NCBI GenBank assembly: GCA_035771175.1
Contig: CM069600.1
Location: 9,385,729-9,449,728, forward strand
DNA length: 64,000 nucleotides
Reading direction: 5' to 3'
Source: Paratinospora sagittata
Lineage: Eukaryota; Streptophyta; Magnoliopsida; Ranunculales; Menispermaceae
Position 1 is the stretch's first letter. The number at the start of each line of letters is the position of its first letter. A model generated the notes under the pieces. The model saw only the letters and a program-made list of their open reading frames with translations, did no database searches and was not told the DNA's origin. The translations under genes and the position numbers were made by a program. Below are positions 34,236 through 44,470 of the stretch, piece by piece.

Positions 34236-34355
34236 ATGAAAGTTGGGGCATGGAGGTGGAGGAGATTCAGAGTCCACAAACGTGTAATAAACTCTCAAGA
34301 ATCGGCAACAACAACAACAACGCTAGACGAAGATCAAAAGATTCAATCACGATAG
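34236..34355 (+). CDS. Upstream ORF 3, overlapping the TCP start
   Basis: An ATG 14 bases upstream of the main start opens a 39-codon frame ([11 protein letters not shown]...) that ends at TAG 34353-34355, about 100 bases inside the TCP frame. Both ATGs have G at -3; the main one also has G at +4. Ribosomes using this start cannot initiate at the main ATG, so leaky scanning would be required. Confidence 0.35.
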   Translation: MKVGAWRWRRFRVHKRVINSQESATTTTTLDEDQKIQSR

Positions 34356-35815
34356 GGCGGCAAAAAGAATACCAAGATGAAGACGACGAAGATGGTGAGG
34401 AAAAAACAGGCACAGGCACTGATAATACTAGTACTACTGTTGGCGTTGGCGTTGGCGTTGGCGTTAATGTTGCAAGTGATCAAGGTGGTCGTCTTCGCGC
34501 TTGGTACTCTTCAAGGATTCACAGAGTTTCAAGATCAGCTGGTGGGAAAGACAGACACAGCAAGGTTTTAACAGCAAAGGGTCTTAGGGACCGAAGAGTG
34601 CGACTCTCGGTGTCCACAGCGATACAATTTTACGACCTTCAAGACCGTTTAGGCTACGATCAACCCAGCAAAGCTGTGGAGTGGTTAATCAAAGCAGCTT
34701 CTGATGCGATTTCCGAGTTGCCTCCACTGGACGACAAGTTTCCCGGGACGCCGAAGCAACCCAGTGACGAGAAACGGCCTGGATTCGACGCTGCCGAGAT
34801 GGAATTAGATCACAATAACAATATCAATATCAATAACAGTTCAGATCATCATTACTCTTTCCATCAGCACCACCAGCAACAACAGCAGCAGCAGCATATT
34901 TCGTTGACGAAATCTGCCTGTAGTAGCACATCGGAGACGAGCAAAGGCTCGTCAGTGTTGTCTCTGTCCCGATCTGAAATTCGGGTGAAAGCGAGGGAGC
35001 GAGCGAGGGAGAGAGCGGCGAAGGATAAGGAAAAAGAGATGAAAGTAGTAGGAGTGCAACAACAACAACAGAAAGATCATGATCAGTCGTCGTCGTCTCA
35101 TAATCTTATTGCATCTGATCAACACCAAAGCTCTCACAATTCTTCTTTTACCCAGCTTCTCACTGGTGCTAATAACAATAGCAGCCAACACCACCACAGT
35201 CCCACCCACCATAATCACTTCCTTCTCAAGTCCACCACAACCCCAATGGATTATTTCAACCCGGGTTTGTTCTCGTCGTCGAGAATTTCCCATTTTTCCT
35301 CTGGATTTCCCACCCAAAGTAGTAGTTCTCTATTCGGAATCGCTCCTCCGTCACACGCATTACAAATACATCAACAACAGCAACAACAGCAATTTACTGT
35401 TCCGGGTCATCATCATCAGCATCATCATGAATTGCAACATTTTTCGTTTCTACCGGATCATTTGATCTCGGATGCTGCTGTGGCTGTGACGGGAGGCGAT
35501 TATAACCTGAATTTCTCAATCTCATCCGGCCTTGCTGCTGGTGGTGGTTGTGGTTATAGTAATAGTAATAGGGGGACCCTTCAGTCCAATTCATCACCAT
35601 CTCCTCATCCAATGCCTCATAATAATAATAATAATCTTCAGAGGTTTTCCACAGATGGGCCAAACATGTCGTTCTTCATTGGGAACAACGTAGCAGCAGC
35701 TGCTTCTGCTGCTCCAACTACGGAGAATCATCATCAGCATCAATTCCCGGATGGGTGTGATGGCCGCTTGCAACTCTGCTACGGTGACGGAGCCAAGGGA
35801 AAAGGGAAGAGCTGA
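34250..35815 (+). CDS. TCP24-like: CIN-class TCP transcription factor, TCP2/TCP24-like, miR319 target
   Basis: A 521-residue plant transcription factor that should bind GTGGNCCC-type DNA sites in the nucleus. CIN-class TCPs limit cell proliferation in leaves and flowers and promote maturation. The start [10 protein letters not shown] resembles TCP24 proteins; an in-frame extension upstream has only TTG. An acidic stretch is at 42-51. The TCP domain lies at about 98-157: basic part GGKDRHSKV and [11 protein letters not shown], then helix [15 protein letters not shown] and helix [11 protein letters not shown]. The Arg-rich R domain [19 protein letters not shown] is at 240-258. Long Gln, His and Asn runs follow (207-216, 269-274, 375-381, 387-393). 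RGTLQSN at 441-447 is encoded by the miR319 target, and the C-terminal RLQLCYGDG is conserved in the TCP2/24 group. The coding part has no intron. Assignment between TCP2 and TCP24 needs a tree. Confidence 0.95.
   Translation: MEVEEIQSPQTCNKLSRIGNNNNNARRRSKDSITIGRQKEYQDEDDEDGEEKTGTGTDNTSTTVGVGVGVGVNVASDQGGRLRAWYSSRIHRVSRSAGGKDRHSKVLTAKGLRDRRVRLSVSTAIQFYDLQDRLGYDQPSKAVEWLIKAASDAISELPPLDDKFPGTPKQPSDEKRPGFDAAEMELDHNNNININNSSDHHYSFHQHHQQQQQQQHISLTKSACSSTSETSKGSSVLSLSRSEIRVKARERARERAAKDKEKEMKVVGVQQQQQKDHDQSSSSHNLIASDQHQSSHNSSFTQLLTGANNNSSQHHHSPTHHNHFLLKSTTTPMDYFNPGLFSSSRISHFSSGFPTQSSSSLFGIAPPSHALQIHQQQQQQQFTVPGHHHQHHHELQHFSFLPDHLISDAAVAVTGGDYNLNFSISSGLAAGGGCGYSNSNRGTLQSNSSPSPHPMPHNNNNNLQRFSTDGPNMSFFIGNNVAAAASAAPTTENHHQHQFPDGCDGRLQLCYGDGAKGKGKS
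35569..35589 (+). promoter_or_regulatory. miR319 target site in the TCP mRNA
   Basis: AGGGGGACCCTTCAGTCCAA at 35570-35589 pairs closely with plant miR319, with mismatches confined to the part facing the miRNA 3' half. It lies in frame and encodes RGTLQSN. Cleavage of CIN TCP mRNAs at this site by miR319 is established in Arabidopsis and other dicots. Confidence 0.93.
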
Positions 35816-36300
35816 GATGATGATACCATCGTTACATCGCCAATCGCCAAAGTGTTTCTGGGTACGATTTCAAACTCCTCGACTCCTTCTAATTAATCTA
35901 TTGTGCTTATTGACGAGACTTGCTGTGTTGTATGTTATTTTCTTTCTTTCTTACTTAACGTTATTTTTTGGTTTACCGCATTGATGACTGACTATACCCA
36001 TTTTCTTCATAATCGTAAAAACCTGCTGACGAAGACAGCTTTTTTTTCTTTCTTTCTTTCTGGGTTATGTTATCAGCTCTGTGTGTGGTGTCTTATTCTT
36101 GCATTGATTGTTGTGAAGATGGATCGGAAACGGCTTGCTGTTGTCTGGTTATTTTGTGCCCATAAACACTTCTGTTTCTTCTTCTCTAGGATTTGTATGG
36201 ACAACGCCAGGTGTCGATGAGTTGCTAGAGAAATAGATTCTCCAGTTAGTTTGATCGATCGATCGATCTCAATATCTGTGCATCAGCGTATCTAAACAAT
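35816..36300 (+). other. 3' UTR of the TCP gene with a probable intron
   Basis: A good donor CTGG|GTACG at 35862 and acceptor CTTCTTCTCTAG ending at 36189 with a T-rich run between suggest a 3' UTR intron of 328 bp. After it, GATTTGTATGGACAACGCC begins a likely last exon. A GATC repeat (four units) is at about 36252-36268. No polyadenylation signal stands out. Confidence 0.4.
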
Positions 36301-36564
36301 TAATTAACCTGTCACCTGCATGACATCGCTCCCAATGTCAATGCCTGTCCATTTGGCAATAACATCGGCGCCATGTCTACTGGTGATTAAGTAATTTCCT
36401 TTTTTTAATTGATTGTCATAAAATGATAAGATGATGTGATTAATTTACGTGGAAGATATTTATTAAGCGTTTCCTTTCCCTTCTTAAAAATCTCAAGTTA
36501 AAAACGTTTCTGATGATTAATCTACTAGTAATGTTACGTTAAAACCCAAAATATACATTTAAAG

Positions 36565-36719
36565 TATACATCACCTTCGGTTGTGAGTTCACAAGTTCGA
36601 CTTTCCATTAAGCGTTGGCCATTGGGGGCGTCTCTTGCTCAAGCAACCAGAGGCTCAAGAGATTAGTCGGGACCAGATACCCGAATATCCTTAGTTATTT
36701 TTAAAAAAATATACATCAC
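36565..36719 (+). mobile_element. Short SINE-like insertion with 10-bp TSD
   Basis: TATACATCAC flanks the insert at 36565-36574 and 36710-36719. The 135-bp body has a B-box-like AAGTTCGACTTTCC and ends in an A-rich run. It lacks a clear A box, so it may be 5' truncated. Confidence 0.6.
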
Positions 36720-36844
36720 TTTTATACGTCATTAGATTGTCTCAAATTATGTGTTGGTATGTGATTCAAGACATTAATTCAAAAGTGTTCAATAGTAAGG
36801 TACACTTTGAATGTATACTTTTAATATTACTTTAGCATTTTCCT

Positions 36845-37075
36845 AAATTTACGAGGCCCGTTGGTTTGTGATTCAGATATAATTATTTGTATTTGGGAAT
36901 CCAAAAACATAAGAAATATGTTTGGTTTGTATATGAAAAACAGTTGTTTGCTTTTGGTTAAGAAAACAAGTTGTCTTTAAGAAACAATAAAAAGTCGTTT
37001 TCTGAGTTTTCTATTTTCAGATTGTATTTTTGTTTTTGGATCACCAATTAACCAAACAGAGTCTAAGATTTCTTT
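36845..37075. repeat. Dispersed MITE-like repeat, copy 1
   Basis: The segment shares the theme GGTTTGTGATTCAGATA, GAAACAA, GTCGTTTT and a terminal TTTTTGGATC with 55930-56165. Its start (CGTTGGTTTGTG) and end (CCAATTAACCAAAC) suggest loose terminal inverted repeats. Family not recognised; a hAT-type MITE is possible. Confidence 0.45.
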
Positions 37076-37079
37076 AAAT

Positions 37080-40000
37080 ACTTCATCTAATATTTGAAAT
37101 GGTGTACAACTTTCCTAAATCTGAACAGTATTTGAAGTTTGAACATTAAAATAAGTAAGCACATTTGTCCTTAAAACTTTTAGATTCCAAGTCAGTTAAA
37201 ACTTTATCAACATGTAGTTTGCTACAAGCGCATGAGAGGTGAGAGAGTTTTGTTGAGGATGTATGTATGATTCCCTTTAAATATATTGATGCTCACATCT
37301 TATGATTTTCCATACCATTCATGTTGAGTTTTAACAAAAAAAATCCACTTAAAATTGGTGACATTCATGTTATGCAATAATGACAAATGTATATGAGTAA
37401 TCTTTCATGCCAACTACACTAATGTGTGATTAATTTCTCTCACATCATTAATGCCATTTAATTGGGGCTATTTAAAAGGCAAATGCATAATGAGGAATTG
37501 AAGAAATTAATGAGAAAGGGGTAAGTTCAAAGTTTTCCTTGCTTTGTTTGATTAATAGGCTACTATATCTAAGGGTTCTTAATTAGATTACTTTTGTGGT
37601 CACAAAAATGGTGTCAAGTAGATCTATTGTAATTTGCAATAGGCATAATTAAGTAGAGATTATTTATTCTTGTTAAAATAGTTGAAATGGAAATCTTTAA
37701 CACCTTAAAGGGCCTTGTCTAATTATTTTTTATTAGTTGTTAGGAAAGAGTAATGTAGTAATTTTATTTGCAACTCTATATAAGATATCCTGATCACTGC
37801 CTTTATATTCATTCTTTTAAAATTTAATAAAGAAGCCATAACATTCTAGCTCTCTTTCCGTGTTTTCCTTCTTTGTTGTAGCCATGTACAAAATAATAAT
37901 AAATGGGTAAGGTTATTTGGTTACTTTTCCATTATCCATAATCATCATTAGAGACATTGTTTATACGATTGTCTTAGTTAGATGATTTGCTTCATAAAAC
38001 ATCGACATTGTTCGTTAGCAGTTTTCATATACGCTAACTACCTAAGTATGTGCCTAGTATCCAAGGCTCCTGCTAATGTGGTATTTAGGGAAGGACTGAT
38101 GTAGTTCTTGATTCAAACCTCTTGACTTTTAGGTCACAATAGAGCAATCTCTATTGTTGTGTGCCCAAGGCCCATCCTTCACATGTACTAACTACCGAAA
38201 TTAAACGTTATATGATCTAATACCTTCATTTTGCTTCTTGTTTCTTATCAATTGCATTTTATCGGGTGCCTACTCCAAATTGAATTTCTCTTGTTTTCTT
38301 TCCTGACATGTCTAGTTTTTGCATTTTTTTTACTATTCATTTATTTTCCTTATGTCCAATTCATTCTGTTGTCTATACTTGCATGCTCACATTTTATATA
38401 TTCCCTTTGTTGAATATCATCTTAACTTTTGTTAATCATATATGTCTTTACATATTTGGTCTTAGTGTGCCTGCGAATATGTGAACCAACATATATATGC
38501 GTGAAAATGATATTTGAAACAATTATAATTTCTTTTTTTTTGGGTTTTAGGATAAAATACCTTGTATACACATTGCATAAATGGGGTTTCTAAGATTGTG
38601 TGTATTAAAGTAAGTCTAAACTGAAAAACTGTTCTTAAATGTACACTATCATATACTTTGAGTTTTTTGTTATTTAGAAATAAATATAAATAGAAATAAT
38701 TATAAAAGATACTAAAACAAATAGTTCTATATATTGCAGAATGCTACAACAACATACAATTTAATTAATATTGTCAAATAAAATTTGTGAAGGAATAATA
38801 TTTTCAGTTAAATTGAAAACATAGGGAATGAGTTTTCTAAGAATTAAAAGAATTGGAATAGTTTGTAATGGTGGACAATACAACTAGCTAATATATTGGA
38901 AATTATTACAATGGCTTGAAAAGATTGTCAAAATGAAAAGAAGAGCATAATCAAAATTTTGAAAGTAATGTCTATTATATGAAGTAGTTCCTTTTATGTA
39001 TGAGTATAATAATATAGATCTTAGGAGATATATCAATATAGTTGAAATGTTTACGTGACCTTCCTACATTTTTTTTACAGGTATAGGAACATTACACAAT
39101 CTTGTGTAATATATATAGAGAGAATTTGTACTTTTAGGGATATTTCAAAACAATATATAAATAGCTATTTGTAAAATATTTCTTCTCAACTGCATAGATT
39201 TATAAATTCTAATGGTTGAGAACCATGTTTTGTGAGTCATAGAAATGATAAATATAATAAGCTTTAGGTTGAAAATAGTGTTAAAGTTAAAAATTACTTC
39301 AATGATTCTTGTCCCGATTATCTTTATATTACTAATCAAAAGGAGAGACTTGTGAAATATATACATCCAACAATATCATAAAGATTGAATAAGTTTGTTT
39401 ATAATAATTTGTTAATTTTCTACTTAGACCTATGAATAAAGGCTATTTTAAGTTTTTGATCAAAACAACCAAAAGCAAAGACATTACTTAGCTTCAAAAT
39501 TTTCTTATAAAACAAAGAAAGAAAAAGAAAATTTTCTGCAAATGGTTCCATTTTATTTACTTTATCTTTATATCTCTTTGTAATATTAATTAATATATAT
39601 CCTAGATAGAATTATTGTATTGTTGAAGAACTGTTATAAGGTTTTCCTGAAGAACAAAAAGATCTACTCAAAATATATTGGGATATGGGTTTCCAATAAA
39701 ACAACCTTGTACTACAAAAAATGTTTTAGCCATATCCACTTTGAATTCTATTAATAATAAAAATAGTATGTGGGTACGTGCATTGAATGTGACTTTTATT
39801 ATTTATTTATTGCTATCTTTGTTGGTATATTTTTCTAAATGTTTTTTTTTTAATGTGAAAAAGTAAATATGTCCTTTCTAATTTAAAATAAAAATAGAGA
39901 TAGAGAAGAGTAAAATGTTGAAGCTTAATAGGATAAAAGAGGAAAACCTAAGGTGAAAAAGGTAAAAAAGTATTGTGCAAAAGCTAGAAACAAAATATAA

Positions 40001-41889
40001 AATAAACTTTTAAAGGCATTATTGGATCTTTGGCAAGAAAGGTTTTGTGTGAACTTTCAACTAATTCCATTGTATACAAGATCATTTTGTGATAAGGGAT
40101 ATAATCTCTATAATATTAAGAAAAGAGTATTTCAAACTAAATAAAATGAATTTCTTTAGTCCATAAACTTAAGTTTTCTTGATTTACATGAATTCACTAG
40201 CAAAGCATCTTTCCATTGAGATACTTATATTCTCTATATCTTACAATCCAGATCTTAGGTTTAGATATACATTGCATCTTATGATCCAAATCTCATCAAT
40301 CACATCCATTAGATCCTCCCCAATCTTATAAAATTTAAACACTCTTTCTCCAAGATACAAAAACAAAAAATTATTTAACAGAAATTTATCAAGAAATGTC
40401 TTAATTTCTTTGCATATTTTTTATTTTATATACACATCAATTAGTTCTTATTACTCAAGTATACTATATATAAAGCAATGCTCCCAAGTTTTATCTCATT
40501 CTTTTTTATTGATATTCATTTCTCTAAATAGAACATGAATGTATAGTCCACACACAACCTCAAAAAATAGCAAAATGAAAAATTCAAAATTTGAAATTAA
40601 TAAGTCCAGTGAAGTAATTGCCATGTACCTCCCTTCTTGAATTTTCTTTTATAAATATAAGCTTCTTCCAATCGTTAAAAAACTCCATAAAATAGGATTT
40701 TGTTTGAAGAAAAGTCAAGTATTAAAGTGAGAAGAAGTGGAAATCGAAGCCTTCTAACTTTATTGATGGAGTATCATTTGCAAACTAAGTACATCATGAA
40801 ATATATTCTTGAAGAAACCTTAGCTTTTAAAAGCACAAATTTTTCTTCTAATTTAGTTAATTGGAAGAAAAATTAATCTCTTTCTCCAACCTCTTCAGTG
40901 TTATTAATAGAATTCACAATTCTTTGAACTTTCATTCTAAGAAATCTTGATAATTTTGAGCTTGATGTGTTATTAGTGGACCTCCCAAGGAGACTTGAAA
41001 CAGTCCTCGAGAAAATACTTTAGTCCTGTGACAAGTCGAGAACCTGTACATGTAAATCCCTTTCCAATGCCCTTTTTATCAACCACATATTCCTAAGTTT
41101 CAACCCTTTTCTTATGAAAGAGGAAGACCAAAATTTCAGCTAAAATTAAGGTTTAGGTTGGTTGCTTGTTCATGATAGACTTAACGTTTTTGATATTTTG
41201 TAAAGGAGAATTGTCTATCATGGGTAGATCTTCAAACTAGTGTGTTCATTGCTGGGAGGAGGAGAAATTTATTGATATACCTCTTCCATTGTTCAGCTAT
41301 TTTTTTCAGCTATTTTTGGTATGGTACTGATGTGAGTCAAGTAATATTAATATACATAAAAAGAATAAGAAATTCATGCTTTCTTCCTAACATCTAGTTG
41401 AATGGCTCATTATGCTTTCTTCTCAACAGTACATATACGATGTAAACCATCCCATGCTTATTATGCTTCATTGGGCTTTTAAATGGTTTCTACTTTCTAA
41501 AGCAGATCTAATTTGTCCTGTTTCCCTCCCATTCTTCATTAGCATTGAGTAAGGCACTATCAAGTCCTCATCTTGCCATTAGTTTTGTGATTAGTATCTT
41601 AATTATCTTTAATCTTGTCCACTAATAGGTAATTATTTATTTTGTTATTGATAATTTCACACCTCCATCACCTTGTGGGATATGAATATTTGCGTGTATG
41701 TGTGAAATGGATCAAACAATCATGGTACAATAAGAACACCAAATTTACATAGAAAACCCTCAAAACTAGAGGAGAAACTAGAAGATCAAAATCCGAGCAA
41801 TCCTCTACTATCAACAATATTGAGTACATAGTATGATCTTCTTTAGGCTCAAAAATCTAGAGGAATAATAAAATTTTCGGTTTGAATCT
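37080..41889. other. AT-rich intergenic DNA
   Basis: About 4.8 kb without a supported gene. It holds a SINE fragment (38051-38150), many homopolymer runs and scattered short ORFs without domains. Nothing in it suggests a non-coding RNA gene. Confidence 0.6.
38051..38150 (-). mobile_element. Au-type SINE fragment
   Basis: On the minus strand a B-box-like AGGTTTGAATC (38110-38120) is followed by CCTTCCCTAAATACC and AGCAGGAGCCTTGGATAC, matching the layout of the widespread plant Au SINE family (CCTTCCC, then AGCGGGAGC). The 5' head is absent or decayed. Confidence 0.55.
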
Positions 41890-42162
41890 AGTTAGAAACC
41901 AGTTTACCCAAAAGTTATAGGTAGTAAGTGGAAGACCAACATTGTATATCAAGCTATCATAGACTCTCTCCCTCACGTACTGTAGCCCATCTTGCACGTG
42001 GAGGCATAAAAGAAGAGACAAATATCAATCATATAAATAGGGATTGTGCAAATGCCAACGACGAGACTTGAACCCAATACCCCTTTAAAGACTACTTTGG
42101 TACTATGTTTGAAACTACTTATGGTCTTTAACTAGAAAGCGGAGGTTCAACAATACATTTGA
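41890..42162 (-). mobile_element. TRIM element A
   Basis: Two direct repeats of about 60 bp (41890-41951 and 42106-42162) bound a 155-bp middle. On the minus strand they end TTTCTAAC(A), and the next bases resemble a decayed TGGTATCAGAGC primer site. The layout is that of a terminal-repeat retrotransposon in miniature. Related copies lie at 50929-51200 and 60812-61033. Confidence 0.65.
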
Positions 42163-42389
42163 AGTTATTATTAACAAATCTCATCAAAATTAGGCAGTAT
42201 GGTATGTAAAAGAAAAACTTTGAGAGTAGTCTCATAAAAAAGAGTATGTTAAATTGTAGTAAATAAGGTTTCAAATCTTAGTAACCTTGTTCCTTAATTT
42301 ACACCTTACCTCAAAACTCCTTCTAACGATCCTAACACATACTCTACCCAACTAAGTTAGATTTTTGAAGTAAGTGTATGAATCATGTT

Positions 42390-42693
42390 TAAGGGGGGAT
42401 GTTAGATATTAACTTATATATAGTAAACATGATTTATTTGGAAATTATTTGGAGAATGTATTTTTAGTGTGAAGATAGTTAATGCATGGCACTTCTCGAC
42501 CCTGTCACCGAGGGATAGTTGAACGAGCGACTAATGAATGTTGCCGGGTTGGACGAGCATAGGTTCACAAGTTAATAGGTTCATGAATATATTTAGGAGT
42601 TAATGAATTCATGTATTCATGTATGTACCCAGGAGAGTATAGTTCATGTATGTGAATGTTCAAATATTGTTCATGTATGCATTTATTATATTA
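42390..42693 (+). mobile_element. Copia-type LTR, + orientation, with polypurine tract
   Basis: AAGGGGGGA (42391-42399) directly precedes TGTTAGATATTAAC, so this is the start of a 3' LTR in + orientation. It matches the LTR on the minus strand at 49666-49481, but carries an extra stretch of about 80 bp near 42485-42565. The match stops near 42693, where minus-strand copia gag begins. The LTR is thus joined to an inverted piece of a sister element. Confidence 0.7.
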
Positions 42694-42888
42694 CCCGATT
42701 GAAGTTATCTTCAGTAGTTTTAGAGTCCTTCATATGTATGGTATCAAATTCACTATGTAGAGATTGTAGTCTTACCATTTTCAACTTATCTTTACCCTTG
42801 TATGTATTGTAGAGAGTGTCTCATGCTTCTTTTGTTGAAGTGGTTGAGGAAATCCTCTTGAACGCCGCTTCATCTACTGCTTGGAAGA

Positions 42889-43733
42889 TGAAGTAAAATG
42901 CCTTTTTTTTTTTTTGAGGTCAATGGGTATCAGGAATATCATGGTTCCTACCAATTCCTCTAGGGCACAACCACAAACACCCTTGGTCACTGTTGGCCAA
43001 CATGCACCCTTAGATACCGTTGGCCAACATGGTGGTGGGCAGTGTTTTCAAGGTATCGCCTAGGCAATGCCTAGGCTTTTTAGAAAAAAAACGCCTAGGT
43101 GATGTGCTAGGCAGGCACTGGGGGTTTGTGCAAATATTTAAAAAGTTTGGGGAGTCTCTAATTTTTAGAAAAAGCTTTAAAAACGGAAACTCCCCTTTTC
43201 TATAGTAAACCCTCAAACCTTTCTCTCCCTAAGTCCATCCTTTCCATTTGCTCCAACCAAGAAACACCGTTGAAATCTCCGGCAACTGTCGACGACCCTC
43301 CGACGACTCTCCTGCGATTGAAATTTGAGTTTTGTAGTTTTGAACGTTTTGGATAATGTGTATTGTGGCATAAATTAATGTTTTGTGGACATGATTTTAA
43401 TTAACATGAAGTGTTTTTTATCATTTTATGAAAATTTAACATTTATTATAGAATATAGTTAGATATATATAATTTTATATATGAATTGTTTAGGGACCTA
43501 TAAATAATTAATTAATTATCTAGGGATCTATAAATAAATATTTTTTTTATCGCCTAGGTCACGTCTAGGCTTCGCCTAGGCTACACCTCGCCTAGACAAA
43601 GCAAATCGCCTTAGTGCCTTGAAAACATTGGTGGTGGGTGGCACGGTTCGGATTCGAACCCCCTCCCTTCAGGGTGAGTGCGCTTGCACTGAACCACTGA
43701 GCCAAAACCCACTGTTGGTTGAAGTAAAATGCC
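42889..43733 (-). mobile_element. tRNA-type SINE with 14-bp TSD, itself interrupted
   Basis: TGAAGTAAAATGCC flanks the insertion at 42889-42902 and 43720-43733. On the minus strand the SINE has A box TGGCTCAGTGG (43694-43704), B box GGTTCGAATCC (43650-43660) and a terminal A run (T run at 42903-42915). Its own length is about 218 bp after allowing for the hAT element inside. Confidence 0.88.
43032..43638. mobile_element. Non-autonomous hAT-type element, 591 bp
   Basis: The ends are inverted repeats: CAGTGTTTTCAAGG at 43040 and CCTTGAAAACATTG ending 43630. An 8-bp duplication GTGGTGGG (43032-43039 and 43631-43638) is the signature of hAT transposons. Subterminal regions are rich in GCCTAGGCG-type motifs. 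The interior 43210-43310 is less AT-rich and could be captured host sequence; no transposase is present. Confidence 0.88.
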
Positions 43734-43949
43734 TTCTTGTCCTTTTGATTCTCCTTCAACTCATTGCCTTGTTGTTAAGTAAGACCAACTTGATTTTTTG
43801 GTTCAACATAGTCATTCTCGTCTATGTCCCACAAGTCTTGTGACTTGTACAACACCATCTGAATACTCCATTTTGTATAGTTTTTTCCATTGAACTTAGG
43901 AAGTTGGGGTTGTAGCATATTATTGTTGGAAGTCATAGAAATTAACCTT

Positions 43950-43961
43950 ACTCTTATTCCA
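43950..43961 (-). other. Decayed primer binding site of the second copia element
   Basis: Minus strand TGGAATAAGAGT matches TGGTATCAGAGC at 9 of 12 positions and lies between the LTR end and the gag start. Confidence 0.5.
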
Positions 43962-44110
43962 CTTTGTCGGAAACTTAGTGAACACACAAACTTCAAACTA
44001 GAAAATATTGAAGGACTTACTTACACTTGAATTTATGCACTTTGCTTGATTTGAAAATGAAAAATACATGGGGTATTTATAGGACTCTACCTAGGCTAAT
44101 ACAATAAATG

Positions 44111-44470
44111 TGTAACACCCCGTAGTTTTAATTAAATACGTATGTTGACTTACGCGTATATCAAGGTGTACAATACGCGTATACATACGTAGGAGTCAAA
44201 TGTATGTACGTATGAGAATAAGTGCTAAATACATAATTTGAAGGAAATAAATTAAATATGTGAGTTGTTATATAAATATGTGAATTGTTATATAAATGTG
44301 TGAATTAAATTAATCGAATTAAATATGTGAATTGGAGTTAGATAAGGGTATGATTAAATTAACTTAAATAAAGATAGCGAAGGAGATGGTAGTATTAATT
44401 GGTAAATGAAATGAAAGTAATTATTAAATGATGAAATGAGGAGTTGTTTTACTAAATGACATTAGAAGCA
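44111..44470 (+). repeat. LTR start, + orientation, left arm of an inverted repeat
   Basis: About 360 bp matching, inverted, the sequence 45780-46132. Differences are mostly C-to-T and G-to-A changes at CG sites, as expected for methylated repeats. Confidence 0.88.

Larger units (their letters stand above)
32660..34249 (+). other. 5' leader of the TCP gene with probable introns
   Basis: The region is more GC-rich than the intergenic flanks and leads into the TCP start. Plausible splice sites divide it: donor CAG|GTAGAT at 33026 with acceptor TTTGCAG ending 33584, and donor TCAA|GTGAGC at 33662 with acceptor TTCGCAG ending 33848. This gives leader exons of about 32660-33025, 33585-33661 and 33849-34249. 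The second intron holds a long CT microsatellite. Leader introns are common in CIN-type TCP genes. The exon model is inferred. Confidence 0.45.
42694..43936 (-). pseudogene. Copia gag, interrupted by a SINE that contains a hAT element
   Basis: The minus strand starts MTSNNNMLQPQLPKFNG at 43936 and continues KNYTKWSIQMVLYKSQDLW, typical of UBN2-type copia gag, then is cut at 43733 by an 817-bp insertion. It resumes at 42888 with FQAVDEAAFKRISS, then YKGKDKLKMVRLQSLHSEF and KDSKTTEDNFNR, and ends at about 42694 against a + strand LTR. A stop is present in the first part. The rest of the polyprotein is missing. Its primer site and LTR lie just to the right. Confidence 0.85.

Noticed and set aside
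34193..34249. N-terminal extension of the TCP protein by 19 codons
   Set aside because: The upstream start would be TTG. The ATG at 34250 has good context and gives a TCP24-like N-terminus.
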